The notes: a model not told the origin generated them from the sequence alone. 64,000 nt of DNA from Haematobacter genomosp. 1 (GCF_002196855.1 NZ_NIPW01000008.1:62001-126000), one strand, 5' to 3'; positions 52,234 to 61,148 are shown, counted from the stretch's first letter. A program made the numbers and translations.

Positions 52234-53391
52234 ATGAGCGGGGTGGTGATCATCGGCGGCGGGATCATGGGCAGCACGGCGGCCTGGTTCCTGCGCCGGG
52301 AGGGGTTCACCGGGCCGATCACTGTCGTCGAACCCGACCCCACCTATCAGTTCAGCTCGACAGCGCGGTCGGCTGCTTCCATCCGCACGCAGTTCGGCAC
52401 GCCGCTCAACGTGCGGATGAGCTTGTTCGGAGTGGAGTTCTTTCGTGGGATTCGCACCATTTTCGGGCCGGAGGCAGACATCGGCTATGTCGAGAACGGT
52501 TACCTCATCCTCGGCGGACCGGGGGATGTGGACGCGCGTCGCAGAGGCGCCTCCATGCAGCAGACCCAAGGGGCGGATGTCGCAGTGCTCCTGCCCGATG
52601 AGATCGCCGCGCGATTTCCGTTCCTCGCTCTGGAAGGGGTTGGGGTCGGCACTTTCGGGCGCACGGGTGAAGGGTGGTTTGACGCCTGGTCGCTGCTGGC
52701 GCTGATGCGCCGCGCGGCCCGTGATCGCGGTGTGATATATGAAAAGGCGAGCGTCCGGGGCTTTGATATTGGTGAGCGGGTGGATGCGGTCCTCCTGAGC
52801 GATGGCTCACGCCTCGCCTGCGACATTTGCGTGCTCGCTGCGGGGGCCGCCTCGGGCGCGCTTGCGGCACTGGCGGGGATCGCGCTTCCTGTAAGCCCGC
52901 GCAAACGGTCGGTGTTCAACTTCCGCGCGCCCGTAGCGCCGACGGGCTTTCCCATGCTGTTCGACAGGTCCGGCATCTGGGTCAGGCCCGAAGGCACGGG
53001 CTTCATCGGCGGCATTCAACCCCCGCCGGACCAAGACCCGGACGCGACAGGCGATTACGAGCCGCATCATGACCTGCTGGAAGACCCGTTCTGGCCCGCA
53101 CTCGCTGCCCGTATCCCTGCGATGGAGCAACTGCGGCTGGAGCGGTCGTGGGCGGGCCATTATGAGGTCAATTCACTTGATCACAACGGGATCGTCGGCG
53201 CGCATGATGAGATCGGCAACCTGATATTCCTCACCGGCTTTTCCGGCCATGGGGTGATGCATTCTCCGGCGGCGGGGCGTGCCGTCGCGGAGCTGGTGAT
53301 ACAGGGCGGTTACCGCAGTCTCGATCTGTCCCCGCTGGGCTATGGACGGATCCGTGCCGGGGAGCCGCTCCATGAAACCGTGGTTTATTGA
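52234..53391 (+). CDS. FAD-dependent D-amino-acid-oxidase-fold (DAO) oxidoreductase
   Basis: A 385-residue flavoprotein. The FAD motif is VVIIGGGIMGSTAAWFL (GGGIMG at 8-13), and SSTARSAASIRTQF follows as in sarcosine-oxidase-like proteins. The C-terminal part has RSWAGHYEVNSLDHNGIVGAHDE and LTGFSGHGVMHSPAAGRAVAEL, typical of DAO enzymes. It oxidises an amino or N-methyl amino acid; the substrate is unknown. The downstream SDR follows 11 nt later, so the two form an operon. Confidence 0.88.
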   Translation: MSGVVIIGGGIMGSTAAWFLRREGFTGPITVVEPDPTYQFSSTARSAASIRTQFGTPLNVRMSLFGVEFFRGIRTIFGPEADIGYVENGYLILGGPGDVDARRRGASMQQTQGADVAVLLPDEIAARFPFLALEGVGVGTFGRTGEGWFDAWSLLALMRRAARDRGVIYEKASVRGFDIGERVDAVLLSDGSRLACDICVLAAGAASGALAALAGIALPVSPRKRSVFNFRAPVAPTGFPMLFDRSGIWVRPEGTGFIGGIQPPPDQDPDATGDYEPHHDLLEDPFWPALAARIPAMEQLRLERSWAGHYEVNSLDHNGIVGAHDEIGNLIFLTGFSGHGVMHSPAAGRAVAELVIQGGYRSLDLSPLGYGRIRAGEPLHETVVY

Positions 53392-53402
53392 GAGGATGGA
53401 CG

Positions 53403-54176
53403 ATGAGGTTTGCTGACAGGGTTGTTGTCATCACGGGGGGTGCGCAGGGCATCGGGCGGGCCTGCGCGGAACGCTTCCTTTCGGAAGGCGCGAAGGTTGT
53501 GATCGGCGATGTGGATGCCTCCAGGCTGGCACGCACGGCTGGGGAAATCGGCACGGCGGAGACGGTGCTTCCCGTCACCACGGACGTGTCGCGCAAGGCC
53601 GATGTGGATGCACTGATCGCGACGGCTGTCGCGCATCTGGGGCGCGTGGATGTGATGGTCAACAACGCCGGCGTCTGTCCTGTCGCCGATTTTCTGGATT
53701 TCACCGAAGAGCAGTATGACCGGACGCTTGCCGTGAACCTGAAGGGGGCCTTTCTGGGCACCCAGGCCGCAGCGCGGGCCATGATCGCGGCCGGGCGAGG
53801 GGGCGTCATCATCAACATGTCCTCCATCAACTCCGGTCTCGCCAATCCCTCGGTCGCGCCCTATGCGATTTCCAAGGGCGGCATGAATCAGGTCACCTCC
53901 ACCGCCGCCGTGGCGCTGGCGCCCCATGGTATCCGCGTCTGCGGCGTAGGCCCCGGAACCATCGCGACGGAGATCATCAAGGGTGCCTTTACCGAGCGCG
54001 CGGGGATGGACGCGATCCTCGCCCGCACACCCATGGGGCGGCTGGGGGAACCGGAGGAAATTGCCGGTGTGGTGGCATTCCTCGCCTCCTCCGACGCGTC
54101 CTACATCACGGGGGAGACGATCTACCCCGACGGGGGGCGGCGGATACTCAACTACACCGTTCCCGTGCGGGAGTGA
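53403..54176 (+). CDS. short-chain dehydrogenase/reductase
   Basis: A 257-residue classical SDR: TGGAQGIG (11-18), NNAG (87-90), Ser141, Tyr154 and Lys158 (YAISK), and the C-terminal ASYITGETIYPDGG. The start ATG 53403 has GAGAGGATGG before it. It is co-transcribed with the DAO-family gene and may act on that enzyme's keto product or an imported hydroxy acid. The substrate is unknown. Confidence 0.9.
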   Translation: MRFADRVVVITGGAQGIGRACAERFLSEGAKVVIGDVDASRLARTAGEIGTAETVLPVTTDVSRKADVDALIATAVAHLGRVDVMVNNAGVCPVADFLDFTEEQYDRTLAVNLKGAFLGTQAAARAMIAAGRGGVIINMSSINSGLANPSVAPYAISKGGMNQVTSTAAVALAPHGIRVCGVGPGTIATEIIKGAFTERAGMDAILARTPMGRLGEPEEIAGVVAFLASSDASYITGETIYPDGGRRILNYTVPVRE

Positions 54177-54254
54177 GCGATGGTCTTTTTCAGCGGACCG
54201 CCGAAAAACCATTCCGGGGTTGCTCTGAGGCGGAGATCCTCCCCCCATTGTGGG

Positions 54255-54369
54255 AAATCGCCCCGGAAACGGCGAGTTTTGGATTGTGACCAGACCAATT
54301 ACCTGAGTTTCGACGTAAGTCCGGGCCGATGCCCGCCGTTTCAGCAGCCTGTTGAACCCCTGCGGCGCG
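54255..54369. repeat. diverged repeat, copy 1, upstream of pxpA
   Basis: A left block (AAATCGCCCCGGAAACG, from 54255) and a right block (TTTCAGCAGCCTGTTGAA to about 54369) are matched by similar blocks at 57811-57930. In this copy GAAACGGCG (54266-54274) is exactly complementary to CGCCGTTTC (54334-54342), so the RNA could close a long hairpin. It lies in the 197-bp leader before pxpA. Confidence 0.45.
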
Positions 54370-54373
54370 CGCC

Positions 54374-55132
54374 ATGAAGGTCGATCTGAACGCCGATCTG
54401 GGCGAAAGCTTCGGCCCTTGGGTGATGGGCGACGACATGGCGATGCTCGATCTCGTTACTTCGGCGAATGTCGCGTGCGGGGGCCATGCCGGCGACCCGG
54501 AGACGATGTTCGACACACTTCGCGCCGCTTCGGCCCGTGGCGTGAGCGTGGGTGCCCACCCGGGTTTCGCGGACCGGGAGGGCTTCGGACGCCGGGTGAT
54601 CCCGATGCCCGCGGCGGAGATCGGGCGGCTCGTGGCGGCGCAAGTGGGGGCGCTGACGGGCATTGCAGCGCTCGCCGGGGCGCAGGTGCGCTACGTCAAG
54701 CCGCACGGGGCGCTCGGAAATCTGGCTGCCGATGATCGCGACGTGGCGGAAGCCATCGTCGGCGCGGTCGCCGTATTGCCGGGAAGGCTGGCGATACTGG
54801 CGATCTCGGGCACGGTGCTGGAACAGGTGGCGCGGGCGGCCGGTCTGCCGGTTTACTCGGAGATATTCGCTGATCGGGCCTATCTCCCGAATGGGCGGCT
54901 TGTGCCGCGCACGCGGGAGGGTGCCATGCTGCACGACGCAGACGAAGCGGCGGAAAGGCTGATCCGGTTTCTTGACAGCGGCCGCATGCCGGTGCTCGGC
55001 GGCGATCCGATCCCGCTCTCCGCACAGTCCATCTGCGTGCATGGCGACAGTCCGGGCGCGGTGGGCATGGCGCAGCAGGTCCGCGGCAGGCTGGAGAGGG
55101 CGGGTGTCACAGTCGCGCCCTTCGCGCCGTGA
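54374..55132 (+). CDS. pxpA: 5-oxoprolinase subunit A (LamB/YcsF family)
   Basis: A 252-residue protein opening with MKVDLNADLGESFGPWVMGDD, the hallmark of the YcsF/PxpA family. TSANVACGGHAGDPETM, VGAHPGFADREGFGRR and VRYVKPHGALGN follow. With PxpB and PxpC it hydrolyses the damaged metabolite 5-oxoproline to glutamate using ATP. It overlaps pxpB by 4 nt (GTGA). Confidence 0.95.
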   Translation: MKVDLNADLGESFGPWVMGDDMAMLDLVTSANVACGGHAGDPETMFDTLRAASARGVSVGAHPGFADREGFGRRVIPMPAAEIGRLVAAQVGALTGIAALAGAQVRYVKPHGALGNLAADDRDVAEAIVGAVAVLPGRLAILAISGTVLEQVARAAGLPVYSEIFADRAYLPNGRLVPRTREGAMLHDADEAAERLIRFLDSGRMPVLGGDPIPLSAQSICVHGDSPGAVGMAQQVRGRLERAGVTVAPFAP

Positions 55133-55803
55133 GGACGCCGGTTTTCCGCCCGGTCGGAGAGCATGGCCTGCTGGTCGAGTTCGGCGATGAGATTTCCGCG
55201 GATATCCATGCCCGCGTTCTTGCGCTGGACAGGTCGCTCAACGCATCGCCCTTTGCCGGCTTCCGGGAGGCTGTGCCCGCCTACGCCGCTCTCCTGATCC
55301 GGTTCGATCCGCTCGTGACCGATCACGGCATCGTCCGCCGCACGGCGGAGGCGCTGCTGCACGCCCCGGCCAGCCCGCTGGCGCCCTCGGCATTGCGGGA
55401 GGTGGCGATCTGCTATGACGAGGATTTTGCCCCGGATTTGGCGGCGGTAGCCCGCCACGGCGGGATGACGCGGGAGCAGGTGATCGCCGCGCACCTGGCA
55501 GGCGAGTATCGTGTCTTCATGTATGGCTTCGCGCCGGGCTATGCCTATCTCGCGGGCGTGCCGGAGGCGCTGCGCATGCCGCGGAAACCGGCCGCTGTCC
55601 GGGGTATTGCCGCGGGAAGCGTCGTGATCGCGGGGCCGCAGTGCCTTGTCACCACGCTCACCATGCCGACGGGGTGGTGGATCATCGGGCGATCACCCAC
55701 GGCGATCCTGACGGGTGATCCTGCCGCGCCGTTTCTTTTCGACGTTGGTGACAGAGTGCGCTTTCGGCGCACGAGCCGGTTGGAATACGAGGATATGAAA
55801 TGA
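55129..55803 (+). CDS. pxpB: 5-oxoprolinase subunit B
   Basis: A 224-residue protein of the allophanate-hydrolase-subunit-1 (KipI/PxpB) family. Key parts are GLLVEFGDEISADIHARV, VAICYDEDFAPDL and FMYGFAPGYAYLAGVPEALRMPRK. It works as a complex with PxpC, which follows with an ATGA overlap. The start is GTG 55129. Confidence 0.94.
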   Translation: MRTPVFRPVGEHGLLVEFGDEISADIHARVLALDRSLNASPFAGFREAVPAYAALLIRFDPLVTDHGIVRRTAEALLHAPASPLAPSALREVAICYDEDFAPDLAAVARHGGMTREQVIAAHLAGEYRVFMYGFAPGYAYLAGVPEALRMPRKPAAVRGIAAGSVVIAGPQCLVTTLTMPTGWWIIGRSPTAILTGDPAAPFLFDVGDRVRFRRTSRLEYEDMK

Positions 55804-56762
55804 CCGAGGCCCTTCTGTCTGTCATCTCCGCTGGCCCGCATGTCTCGGTTCAGGATGGCGGGCGGCCGGGTCTGATGCGGTTCGGCGTTCCCCAATCCGG
55901 CCCGATGGACCGTATGGCTTTTGCCGCGGCGAATATCGCGCTTGGCAATCCGCCGGACGCGCCGGGTATTGAGGTGTCGCTTGGGGGGCTGACGCTCGAA
56001 TGCCTTTCGGGAGAGGTCGGCTTTGCCGTGGCGGGCGGTGGCTTCCGCATCGACCATGCCGGGCGACGTCGTAGCTCATGGACCGTCGCCACCCTTCGCG
56101 CGGGCGAGGTGCTGGTCATGCGGCCGGGACAATGGGGAAGCTGGTGCTACCTCGCGCTCGCCGGAAATCTGCTCACGCCCATCTGGCTGGGGAGCCATGC
56201 CACCCATGCGCTGTCGGGCTTCGGCGGTGGCAGGCTCCCGGCAGGACAGAGGCTGGAGATCGCGGAGGCCCGGGGGGCCACGGCGGGCGACATCCCTTGC
56301 CCGGTCTTCGCCCGTCCGCGTCGGTGCGTGCATGTGACCCTCGGCCCTCAGGACAGGTTCTTTTCAGCCGGGGCGCTGGAGACATTCCTTTCGATCTCAT
56401 GGCGGATGACGGACGCCTGGGATCGGATGGGCGTGCGGCTTTCCGGTCCGGCGATCGCGCCCTCTGCCGCGCTCGACATGCCTTCCGAACCGATCACACG
56501 CGGGGCTGTGCAGGTTGCGGGCGACGGGGTGCCCACCGTGCTGCTTGCGGACCATCAGACAACGGGCGGGTATCCGAAGATCGCCACGGTGCTGGACTGC
56601 GACCTTGACGCTTTCGTTCAGTTGCGCCCCCATGATGAAGTGAAATTTCAATATGTTGCTCCGGAACAGGCGGTTCTTCGCGCGCGCGCCGCTGCGGCAA
56701 GGGCGGCGCTCTACAGACAGGGGATCGAACGGCGGGCGGCAGCGGCGGCGCTGTCTCCCTAG
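55800..56762 (+). CDS. pxpC: 5-oxoprolinase subunit C
   Basis: This 320-residue protein is of the allophanate-hydrolase-subunit-2 (KipA/PxpC) family. It has VSVQDGGRPGLMRFGVPQSGPMDRMA at the N terminus, LALAGNLLTPIWLGS (family norm includes a similar Gly-rich turn), SEPITRGAVQVAGDG and LLADHQTTGGYPKIATV. It completes PxpABC. Its stop TAG overlaps, within a CTAG, the stop of the convergent LysR gene. Confidence 0.94.
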   Translation: MTEALLSVISAGPHVSVQDGGRPGLMRFGVPQSGPMDRMAFAAANIALGNPPDAPGIEVSLGGLTLECLSGEVGFAVAGGGFRIDHAGRRRSSWTVATLRAGEVLVMRPGQWGSWCYLALAGNLLTPIWLGSHATHALSGFGGGRLPAGQRLEIAEARGATAGDIPCPVFARPRRCVHVTLGPQDRFFSAGALETFLSISWRMTDAWDRMGVRLSGPAIAPSAALDMPSEPITRGAVQVAGDGVPTVLLADHQTTGGYPKIATVLDCDLDAFVQLRPHDEVKFQYVAPEQAVLRARAAAARAALYRQGIERRAAAAALSP

Positions 56763-57694
56763 CCGCTGTCCGGCAGGCGTCCCTCCCATGTCCCGGATTG
56801 CACAAGGGCGGCCGTTTCGCTCACCACGGTCCGTTCGAGATAGTCCAGCAGGCGGGAGGGGTGGCGGTCCACTGGCACGGTCAGCATGAGCCGCCAGCCG
56901 GCCCGCGGATCGACCAGGGGCGCGATGCGAAGGCTGCCCCGCCCGATGTCCTCCCGAATGGGCGACGCGGGAAGCACGGTGTAGCCAAGCCCGCTCTGCA
57001 CCATATCCTTCAGAACCGAAAGGCTGTCCGCCTCCAACACGACATTTGCGGTGACCCCCGCCGTCTGGACGAGTCTCTCTACCGTCTCCCGCATTCCGTG
57101 CCGGCTGCCGGAAAGGATCATCGGCAGGTCCGCCAGCCGCCGCGCTGCCACCGGGACCGACTGGTCAAGCCCGCTGTCGGCAGGCCCCACAAGAAACAGC
57201 TCCTCCTCCAGCAACGGGGAGGCGCGGAGCCATCGCAGCGGTTGCGTTTCGTAAAGGATGGCGGTGTCCAGGTCTCCGCGTCTCAGCCAGTCCATCAGGA
57301 ACGCCGAATAGGCGCTGACGATCCGAAGCCGTGCCTCCGGGTGAGCGCGGCGAAACGCGCGGGCCAGCGGAATGGCAAGGATCGCGGCCACGGTCGGCGG
57401 CATGCCGATGGAGGCTTCGCCGCGCAGGGGTACATCGTCTCCGCCAAAGGGAAGGCTGCGGATCGCCTCCAGTTCCCGCATGATCTGCCGCGCGTGGAGG
57501 AGCAGTTCCTGCCCCGCTTCGGTCAGCTGCATGCCCCGTCCGTGACGGCTGAACAGCCGGGTGCCGAGTTCCTGCTCCAGCAACCGGACCTGCCGGCTGA
57601 GCGCGGGCTGCGCGATATGCAGCCGCTCGGCCGCCCGCGACAGGCTTCCGAGTTCGGCGACATGCAGCACGGTGCGCAACTGGGCGATATCCAT
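56759..57694 (-). CDS. LysR-family transcriptional regulator
   Basis: A 311-residue LysR regulator. The helix-turn-helix is TVLHVAELGSLSRAAERLHIAQPALSRQVRLLEQELGTRLF (about 8-48), with a C-terminal effector domain of type II periplasmic-binding fold from about 90. It converges on pxpC. Because it is not divergent from pxpABC, its target is uncertain; control of pxp or of a distant locus are both possible. Confidence 0.9.
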   Translation of the reverse strand: MDIAQLRTVLHVAELGSLSRAAERLHIAQPALSRQVRLLEQELGTRLFSRHGRGMQLTEAGQELLLHARQIMRELEAIRSLPFGGDDVPLRGEASIGMPPTVAAILAIPLARAFRRAHPEARLRIVSAYSAFLMDWLRRGDLDTAILYETQPLRWLRASPLLEEELFLVGPADSGLDQSVPVAARRLADLPMILSGSRHGMRETVERLVQTAGVTANVVLEADSLSVLKDMVQSGLGYTVLPASPIREDIGRGSLRIAPLVDPRAGWRLMLTVPVDRHPSRLLDYLERTVVSETAALVQSGTWEGRLPDSG

Positions 57695-57810
57695 GGGTCA
57701 GCAATAGCGCGATGGGGGAGCCCGCGGTAGCCGTCTCCTCCCGCCCTTCCGGTCCGTTAGAAGGCCGCGGAAAAAGCCCTGAAGTGTCATGCCCATGCGC
57801 CGGAGATCGC

Positions 57811-57930
57811 AAATCGGCCCGGAAACGTACGGAAATATATAGGTTTCCGGCTGGATTTCGTCAGATGGCGAACGATTTCCGCTCCAACACGGGCCAAAAG
57901 CCTTTTTCAGCCGCCTGTTAGAGCCCTGCG
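57811..57930. repeat. diverged repeat, copy 2, upstream of the cobalamin riboswitch
   Basis: The left block AAATCGGCCCGGAAACG (57811-57827) and right block TTTCAGCCGCCTGTTAGA (from 57905) match those at 54255 and 54339. The spacer is 10 nt longer here and mostly different, apart from CGGGCC before the right block. CGGAAA and TTTCCG within the spacer could pair. Function is unknown. Confidence 0.45.
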
Positions 57931-57994
57931 CGCTATCCGGTGACCGCCCGCCATTGGCCCCATGCCCCGGCTTGCCGGGCGGCCTGCAATGGGT

Positions 57995-58178
57995 TACGGG
58001 TCGGCTGTCGGTTTCCGAGAGGAATTGAAAGGGAATCCGCCGCCAGCCCGTCTGGCGAACCGGAACTGCCCCCGCAACTGTAGGCGGCGAGGAACACTGT
58101 GAACATGCCACTGTGGTGCAGACCATGGGAAGGCCGCAGTTTCCGTTGACCCACCAGTCAGGAGACCTGCCGACGTCT
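57995..58178 (+). ncRNA. cobalamin (AdoCbl) riboswitch aptamer
   Basis: The B12 box AGTCAGGAGACCTGCCG (58156-58172) is a full match to the known consensus. Upstream are the expected core pieces in order: GGGAA near 58032, CTGCCCCCGCAACTGT around 58066-58083, TGCCACTGT near 58106 and GGGAAGG near 58130. Edges are approximate. It lies 155 nt before the binding-protein gene and controls the following transport/cobF operon. The sense strand matches the operon. Confidence 0.93.
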
Positions 58179-58191
58179 GTACGCAACACGG

Positions 58192-58220
58192 CCCGGACGG
58201 GGTGTCCGGGGAGGTGCCAT
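58192..58220 (+). promoter_or_regulatory. riboswitch expression platform: hairpin over a Shine-Dalgarno site
   Basis: CCCGGAC (58192-58198) pairs with GTCCGGG (58204-58210). The 3' arm runs directly into the ribosome site GGGGAGG (58208-58214), which serves an ATG at 58221. Formation of the hairpin would hide that site, which suggests translational control by the upstream aptamer. Confidence 0.5.
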
Positions 58221-58334
58221 ATGACGTCTGTCCAGCGGGTGCCCAGCTGCGCCCGATCAGCCACATCTGCACAACGGCCCATGGCCGTTCCTCTCCGCAT
58301 CCGCCGGGACCATCACCCTGATCGGAGAGCTCGC

Positions 58335-59345
58335 ATGATCGCGCGAAACATTCTGGCCGCCTTGCTGGGCGCAGCGGCCCTGGCATCCCCCGCGCTGGCG
58401 GAAAGCCCCTATCCGCTTCACCTGACGAATTGCGGTATGGACCTGACCTTCGACGCCGCTCCCGCCAGCGCGGTGACAGTCGGGCAAGCGGCGACCGAAG
58501 TGCTCTACGCGCTGGGGCTGGGCGACAAGGTGGCGGGCACCGCCGTATGGTTCACCGATGTGCTGCCTGAGTTCAAAGACCTGAACGCCGGGGTGGAGCG
58601 GCTGGCGGACAATGATCCGAGCTTCGAGGCCGTCGTGGGAAAGCGCCCCGGACTGGTGGTGGTTCAGTATGAGTGGCACGTCGGGCCGCATGGCATCGTG
58701 GCCACGCGCGAGCAGTTCCGCGATGTCGGGATCCCCACCTATATCCTGCCGGCCGACTGCTGGAAGAAGGATAATGCCGTCGGCTCGGACGGCACGCGAT
58801 CCGCGATGTTCGAGATGGAAAGCATCCATGCGGGGGTGCGGGAACTCTCCCGCATCTTCAACGTGCCAGAGCGGGGCGATGCGCTGGTGGCCGATCTCCG
58901 TGCACGGGAGGAGGCTGCGACAGCAAAGGCACAGGCGCTGGGGTTGAAGGACGCCTCTGCCGTGTTCTGGTTCTCCTCTGCGGAGATGGACGTCGATCCC
59001 TACGTCGCCGGTCGCAAGGGTCCGCCCGCCTACATGATGGAAAAGCTGGGCCTCAGGAACGTCATCGCAAGCGACGAGGAATGGCCGGTGGTGAGCTGGG
59101 AAACCATTGCCCGCGCCAACCCGAGCGTCATCGTGATTGCCCGGATGGACCGTCGCCGGTTCGAGGCGGATGACTATGAAAAGAAGCTCGCCTTCCTGAA
59201 GTCGGACCCGGTCGCCAGCCAGATGGACGCGGTGAAGGAAAACCGGATCGTCGTGCTGGATGCGCATTCCATGGATCCCTCCATCCGTAATGTAAGCGCG
59301 CTTGAAACGCTTGCCGATGCGCTGCCCTCCTTTGGTCTGAAATGA
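58335..59345 (+). CDS. periplasmic binding protein of a B12/iron-complex-type ABC transporter
   Basis: A 336-residue binding protein of the BtuF/FepB (type III) fold. The signal peptide is MIARNILAALLGAAALASPALA. Conserved spots are TVGQAATEVLYALGLGDKVAGTA, ETIARANPSVIVIARMD and ENRIVVLDAHSMDP. Cobalamin or a related corrinoid is the likely cargo because a cobalamin riboswitch precedes the operon; a cobalt or metal chelate remains possible. An in-frame ATG at 58221 with a stronger ribosome site would add 38 residues before the signal peptide, so the start is not certain. It overlaps the permease gene by 4 nt. Confidence 0.85.
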   Translation: MIARNILAALLGAAALASPALAESPYPLHLTNCGMDLTFDAAPASAVTVGQAATEVLYALGLGDKVAGTAVWFTDVLPEFKDLNAGVERLADNDPSFEAVVGKRPGLVVVQYEWHVGPHGIVATREQFRDVGIPTYILPADCWKKDNAVGSDGTRSAMFEMESIHAGVRELSRIFNVPERGDALVADLRAREEAATAKAQALGLKDASAVFWFSSAEMDVDPYVAGRKGPPAYMMEKLGLRNVIASDEEWPVVSWETIARANPSVIVIARMDRRRFEADDYEKKLAFLKSDPVASQMDAVKENRIVVLDAHSMDPSIRNVSALETLADALPSFGLK

Positions 59346-60382
59346 TCGCTGACATCAATCTGCGCGCGCGCCTTGCCGCCCCGGTCTGGATTGCCGCGCT
59401 TGGGGTTGGTGTCCTTGGGCTGGCGATCCTTGCCGGGGTCGTCATCGGTGAGATGCCGCTGCCCGTGGAAACGGTTGCAGCGGTCCTTGCGAACCGGTTG
59501 CTGGGGGCGGCGCAGGCTGTCGATGCGATAGATGCGGCAATCATCTGGAACTACCGGCTGCCGCGGACACTGGTGGCCGCGGCCTGTGGGGCGGGGCTGG
59601 CGCTCTCCGGTGTCGTGCTTCAGGCCCTGATACGCAATGCGCTGGCCGACCCGTATCTGCTGGGCGTGTCCGCCGGGGCATCGACGGGGGCGGTCGCGGT
59701 GACCATCCTCGGGCTTGGCGGCGGGGCGATCGGGTTGTCGGCGGGGGCCTTTGGCGGGGCAGCGCTGGCGTTTCTGCTGGTGGCGGCGCTCGCCCGTGCG
59801 GCGGGCGGCGGGCCCGCGCAGCTTGTGCTTGCCGGGATCGCCGGATCACAGCTTTTCAACGCGCTGACGAGCTTCTTCATCGCCAAATCGGCAAATGCGG
59901 AGCAAGCGCGCGGGATCATGTTCTGGCTGCTGGGCAACCTGTCCGGGGTGCGTTGGCCCGATGTGGCGCTGGCGGTTCCGGCCGTGCTGCTCGGGCTGAT
60001 CGTCTGCATCGGGCATGTCCGCGCGATGGACGCATTCTCCTTCGGCGCGCGTTCCGCGGCTTCGCTGGGGATTTCGGTCCGGCGGGTTCACCTGCTGCTG
60101 ATCGGCGCGACGACGCTGATGACCGCCGTCATGGTGAGCCTCGTCGGCTCCATCGGTTTCGTCGGTCTGGTCATTCCCCATGCTGTCCGGTTCGTGGCGG
60201 GGCCGCGGCACGGGGCGTTGGTGCCGCTTTCCGCGTTGACGGGGGCGGTGTTCCTGATTGCGGCCGATATCGTATCCCGCATGCTCATTCCCGGGCAGGT
60301 CGTGCCCATAGGCGTGGTTACCGCTCTGGTCGGGGCGCCGGGCTTTGCGCTCATCCTGATCCGCAACCGGAGGCGCTCATGA
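59342..60382 (+). CDS. B12/iron-complex-type ABC transporter permease (FecCD/BtuC family)
   Basis: A 346-residue membrane protein with about ten helices. FecCD/BtuC hallmarks: RLPRTLVAAACGAGLALSGVVLQALIRNALADPYLLGVSAGAS, GARSAASLGISVRRVHLLLIG, and GFVGLVIPHAVRFVAGPRHGALVP. It dimerises to form the corrinoid or metal-chelate channel. ATGA overlaps link it to both neighbours. Confidence 0.92.
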   Translation: MIADINLRARLAAPVWIAALGVGVLGLAILAGVVIGEMPLPVETVAAVLANRLLGAAQAVDAIDAAIIWNYRLPRTLVAAACGAGLALSGVVLQALIRNALADPYLLGVSAGASTGAVAVTILGLGGGAIGLSAGAFGGAALAFLLVAALARAAGGGPAQLVLAGIAGSQLFNALTSFFIAKSANAEQARGIMFWLLGNLSGVRWPDVALAVPAVLLGLIVCIGHVRAMDAFSFGARSAASLGISVRRVHLLLIGATTLMTAVMVSLVGSIGFVGLVIPHAVRFVAGPRHGALVPLSALTGAVFLIAADIVSRMLIPGQVVPIGVVTALVGAPGFALILIRNRRRS

Positions 60383-61146
60383 GGGTTCTGGTCAAAGATC
60401 TCGGCTGGCGCGTGCAGGCCCGGTCGCTGGTGGAGCGTGTGAGCCTCGACGTGGCATCGGGTGAGACGCTGGGACTGATAGGGCCGAACGGATCGGGGAA
60501 ATCCACGCTCCTCCGCCTCATTGCCGGGCTGGTTCCGCGAGGTGAGGGGGAGGTGTGGCTGGATGGCGCTCCGCTGTCCCGGCTCCACCGGCGGGAGGCT
60601 GCCCGCCGTATCGCCTTTGTAGAGCAGCAGGCCGACACGGTGGAAGCGCTGACGGCGCGGGATGTGGTCGAACTGGGCCGAACGCCATGGCTCTCCGCGC
60701 TCCGGCCCTTCGGGGAAGGGGATGACGCCATTGTGGAGGACGCGCTGGCAGCGGTGGAGATGGGTCATATGGCGGCGGCGCTCTGGTCAACCCTGTCCGG
60801 CGGGGAGCGCCAGCGTATCCATATCGCCCGCGCGCTCGCACAGCGTCCGCGGCTGCTGCTTCTGGACGAGCCGACCAATCATCTTGATATCCACCACCAA
60901 CTCGGCCTTCTCCGGCTGGTGGGACAGCTTCCCGTGACGGTGATCGTGGCGCTCCACGACCTCAATCAAGCCATGGGTTGCGACCGGATCGCGGTGATGG
61001 ACGGCGGCAGACTTGCCGCCTGTGGCCCACCGGAGGAGGTGCTGACACCCGCACGGCTGGCCACGATCTTCCGCGTCGATGCCCGCCGCCTGACCGATCC
61101 CGCCGACAGGGCGACCATTCTGCGTTTCTGCTGCCTTGAGGAGTGA
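60379..61146 (+). CDS. B12/iron-complex-type ABC transporter ATP-binding protein
   Basis: A 255-residue ATPase of the BtuD/FecE class. Walker A is GPNGSGKST, the signature LSGGERQRIHIARAL, Walker B LLLLDEPTNHLD, and the switch IVALHDLNQA. Together with the two preceding genes it makes a full importer under riboswitch control. It ends 2 nt before the pseudoazurin gene. Confidence 0.93.
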   Translation: MRVLVKDLGWRVQARSLVERVSLDVASGETLGLIGPNGSGKSTLLRLIAGLVPRGEGEVWLDGAPLSRLHRREAARRIAFVEQQADTVEALTARDVVELGRTPWLSALRPFGEGDDAIVEDALAAVEMGHMAAALWSTLSGGERQRIHIARALAQRPRLLLLDEPTNHLDIHHQLGLLRLVGQLPVTVIVALHDLNQAMGCDRIAVMDGGRLAACGPPEEVLTPARLATIFRVDARRLTDPADRATILRFCCLEE

Positions 61147-61148
61147 CG

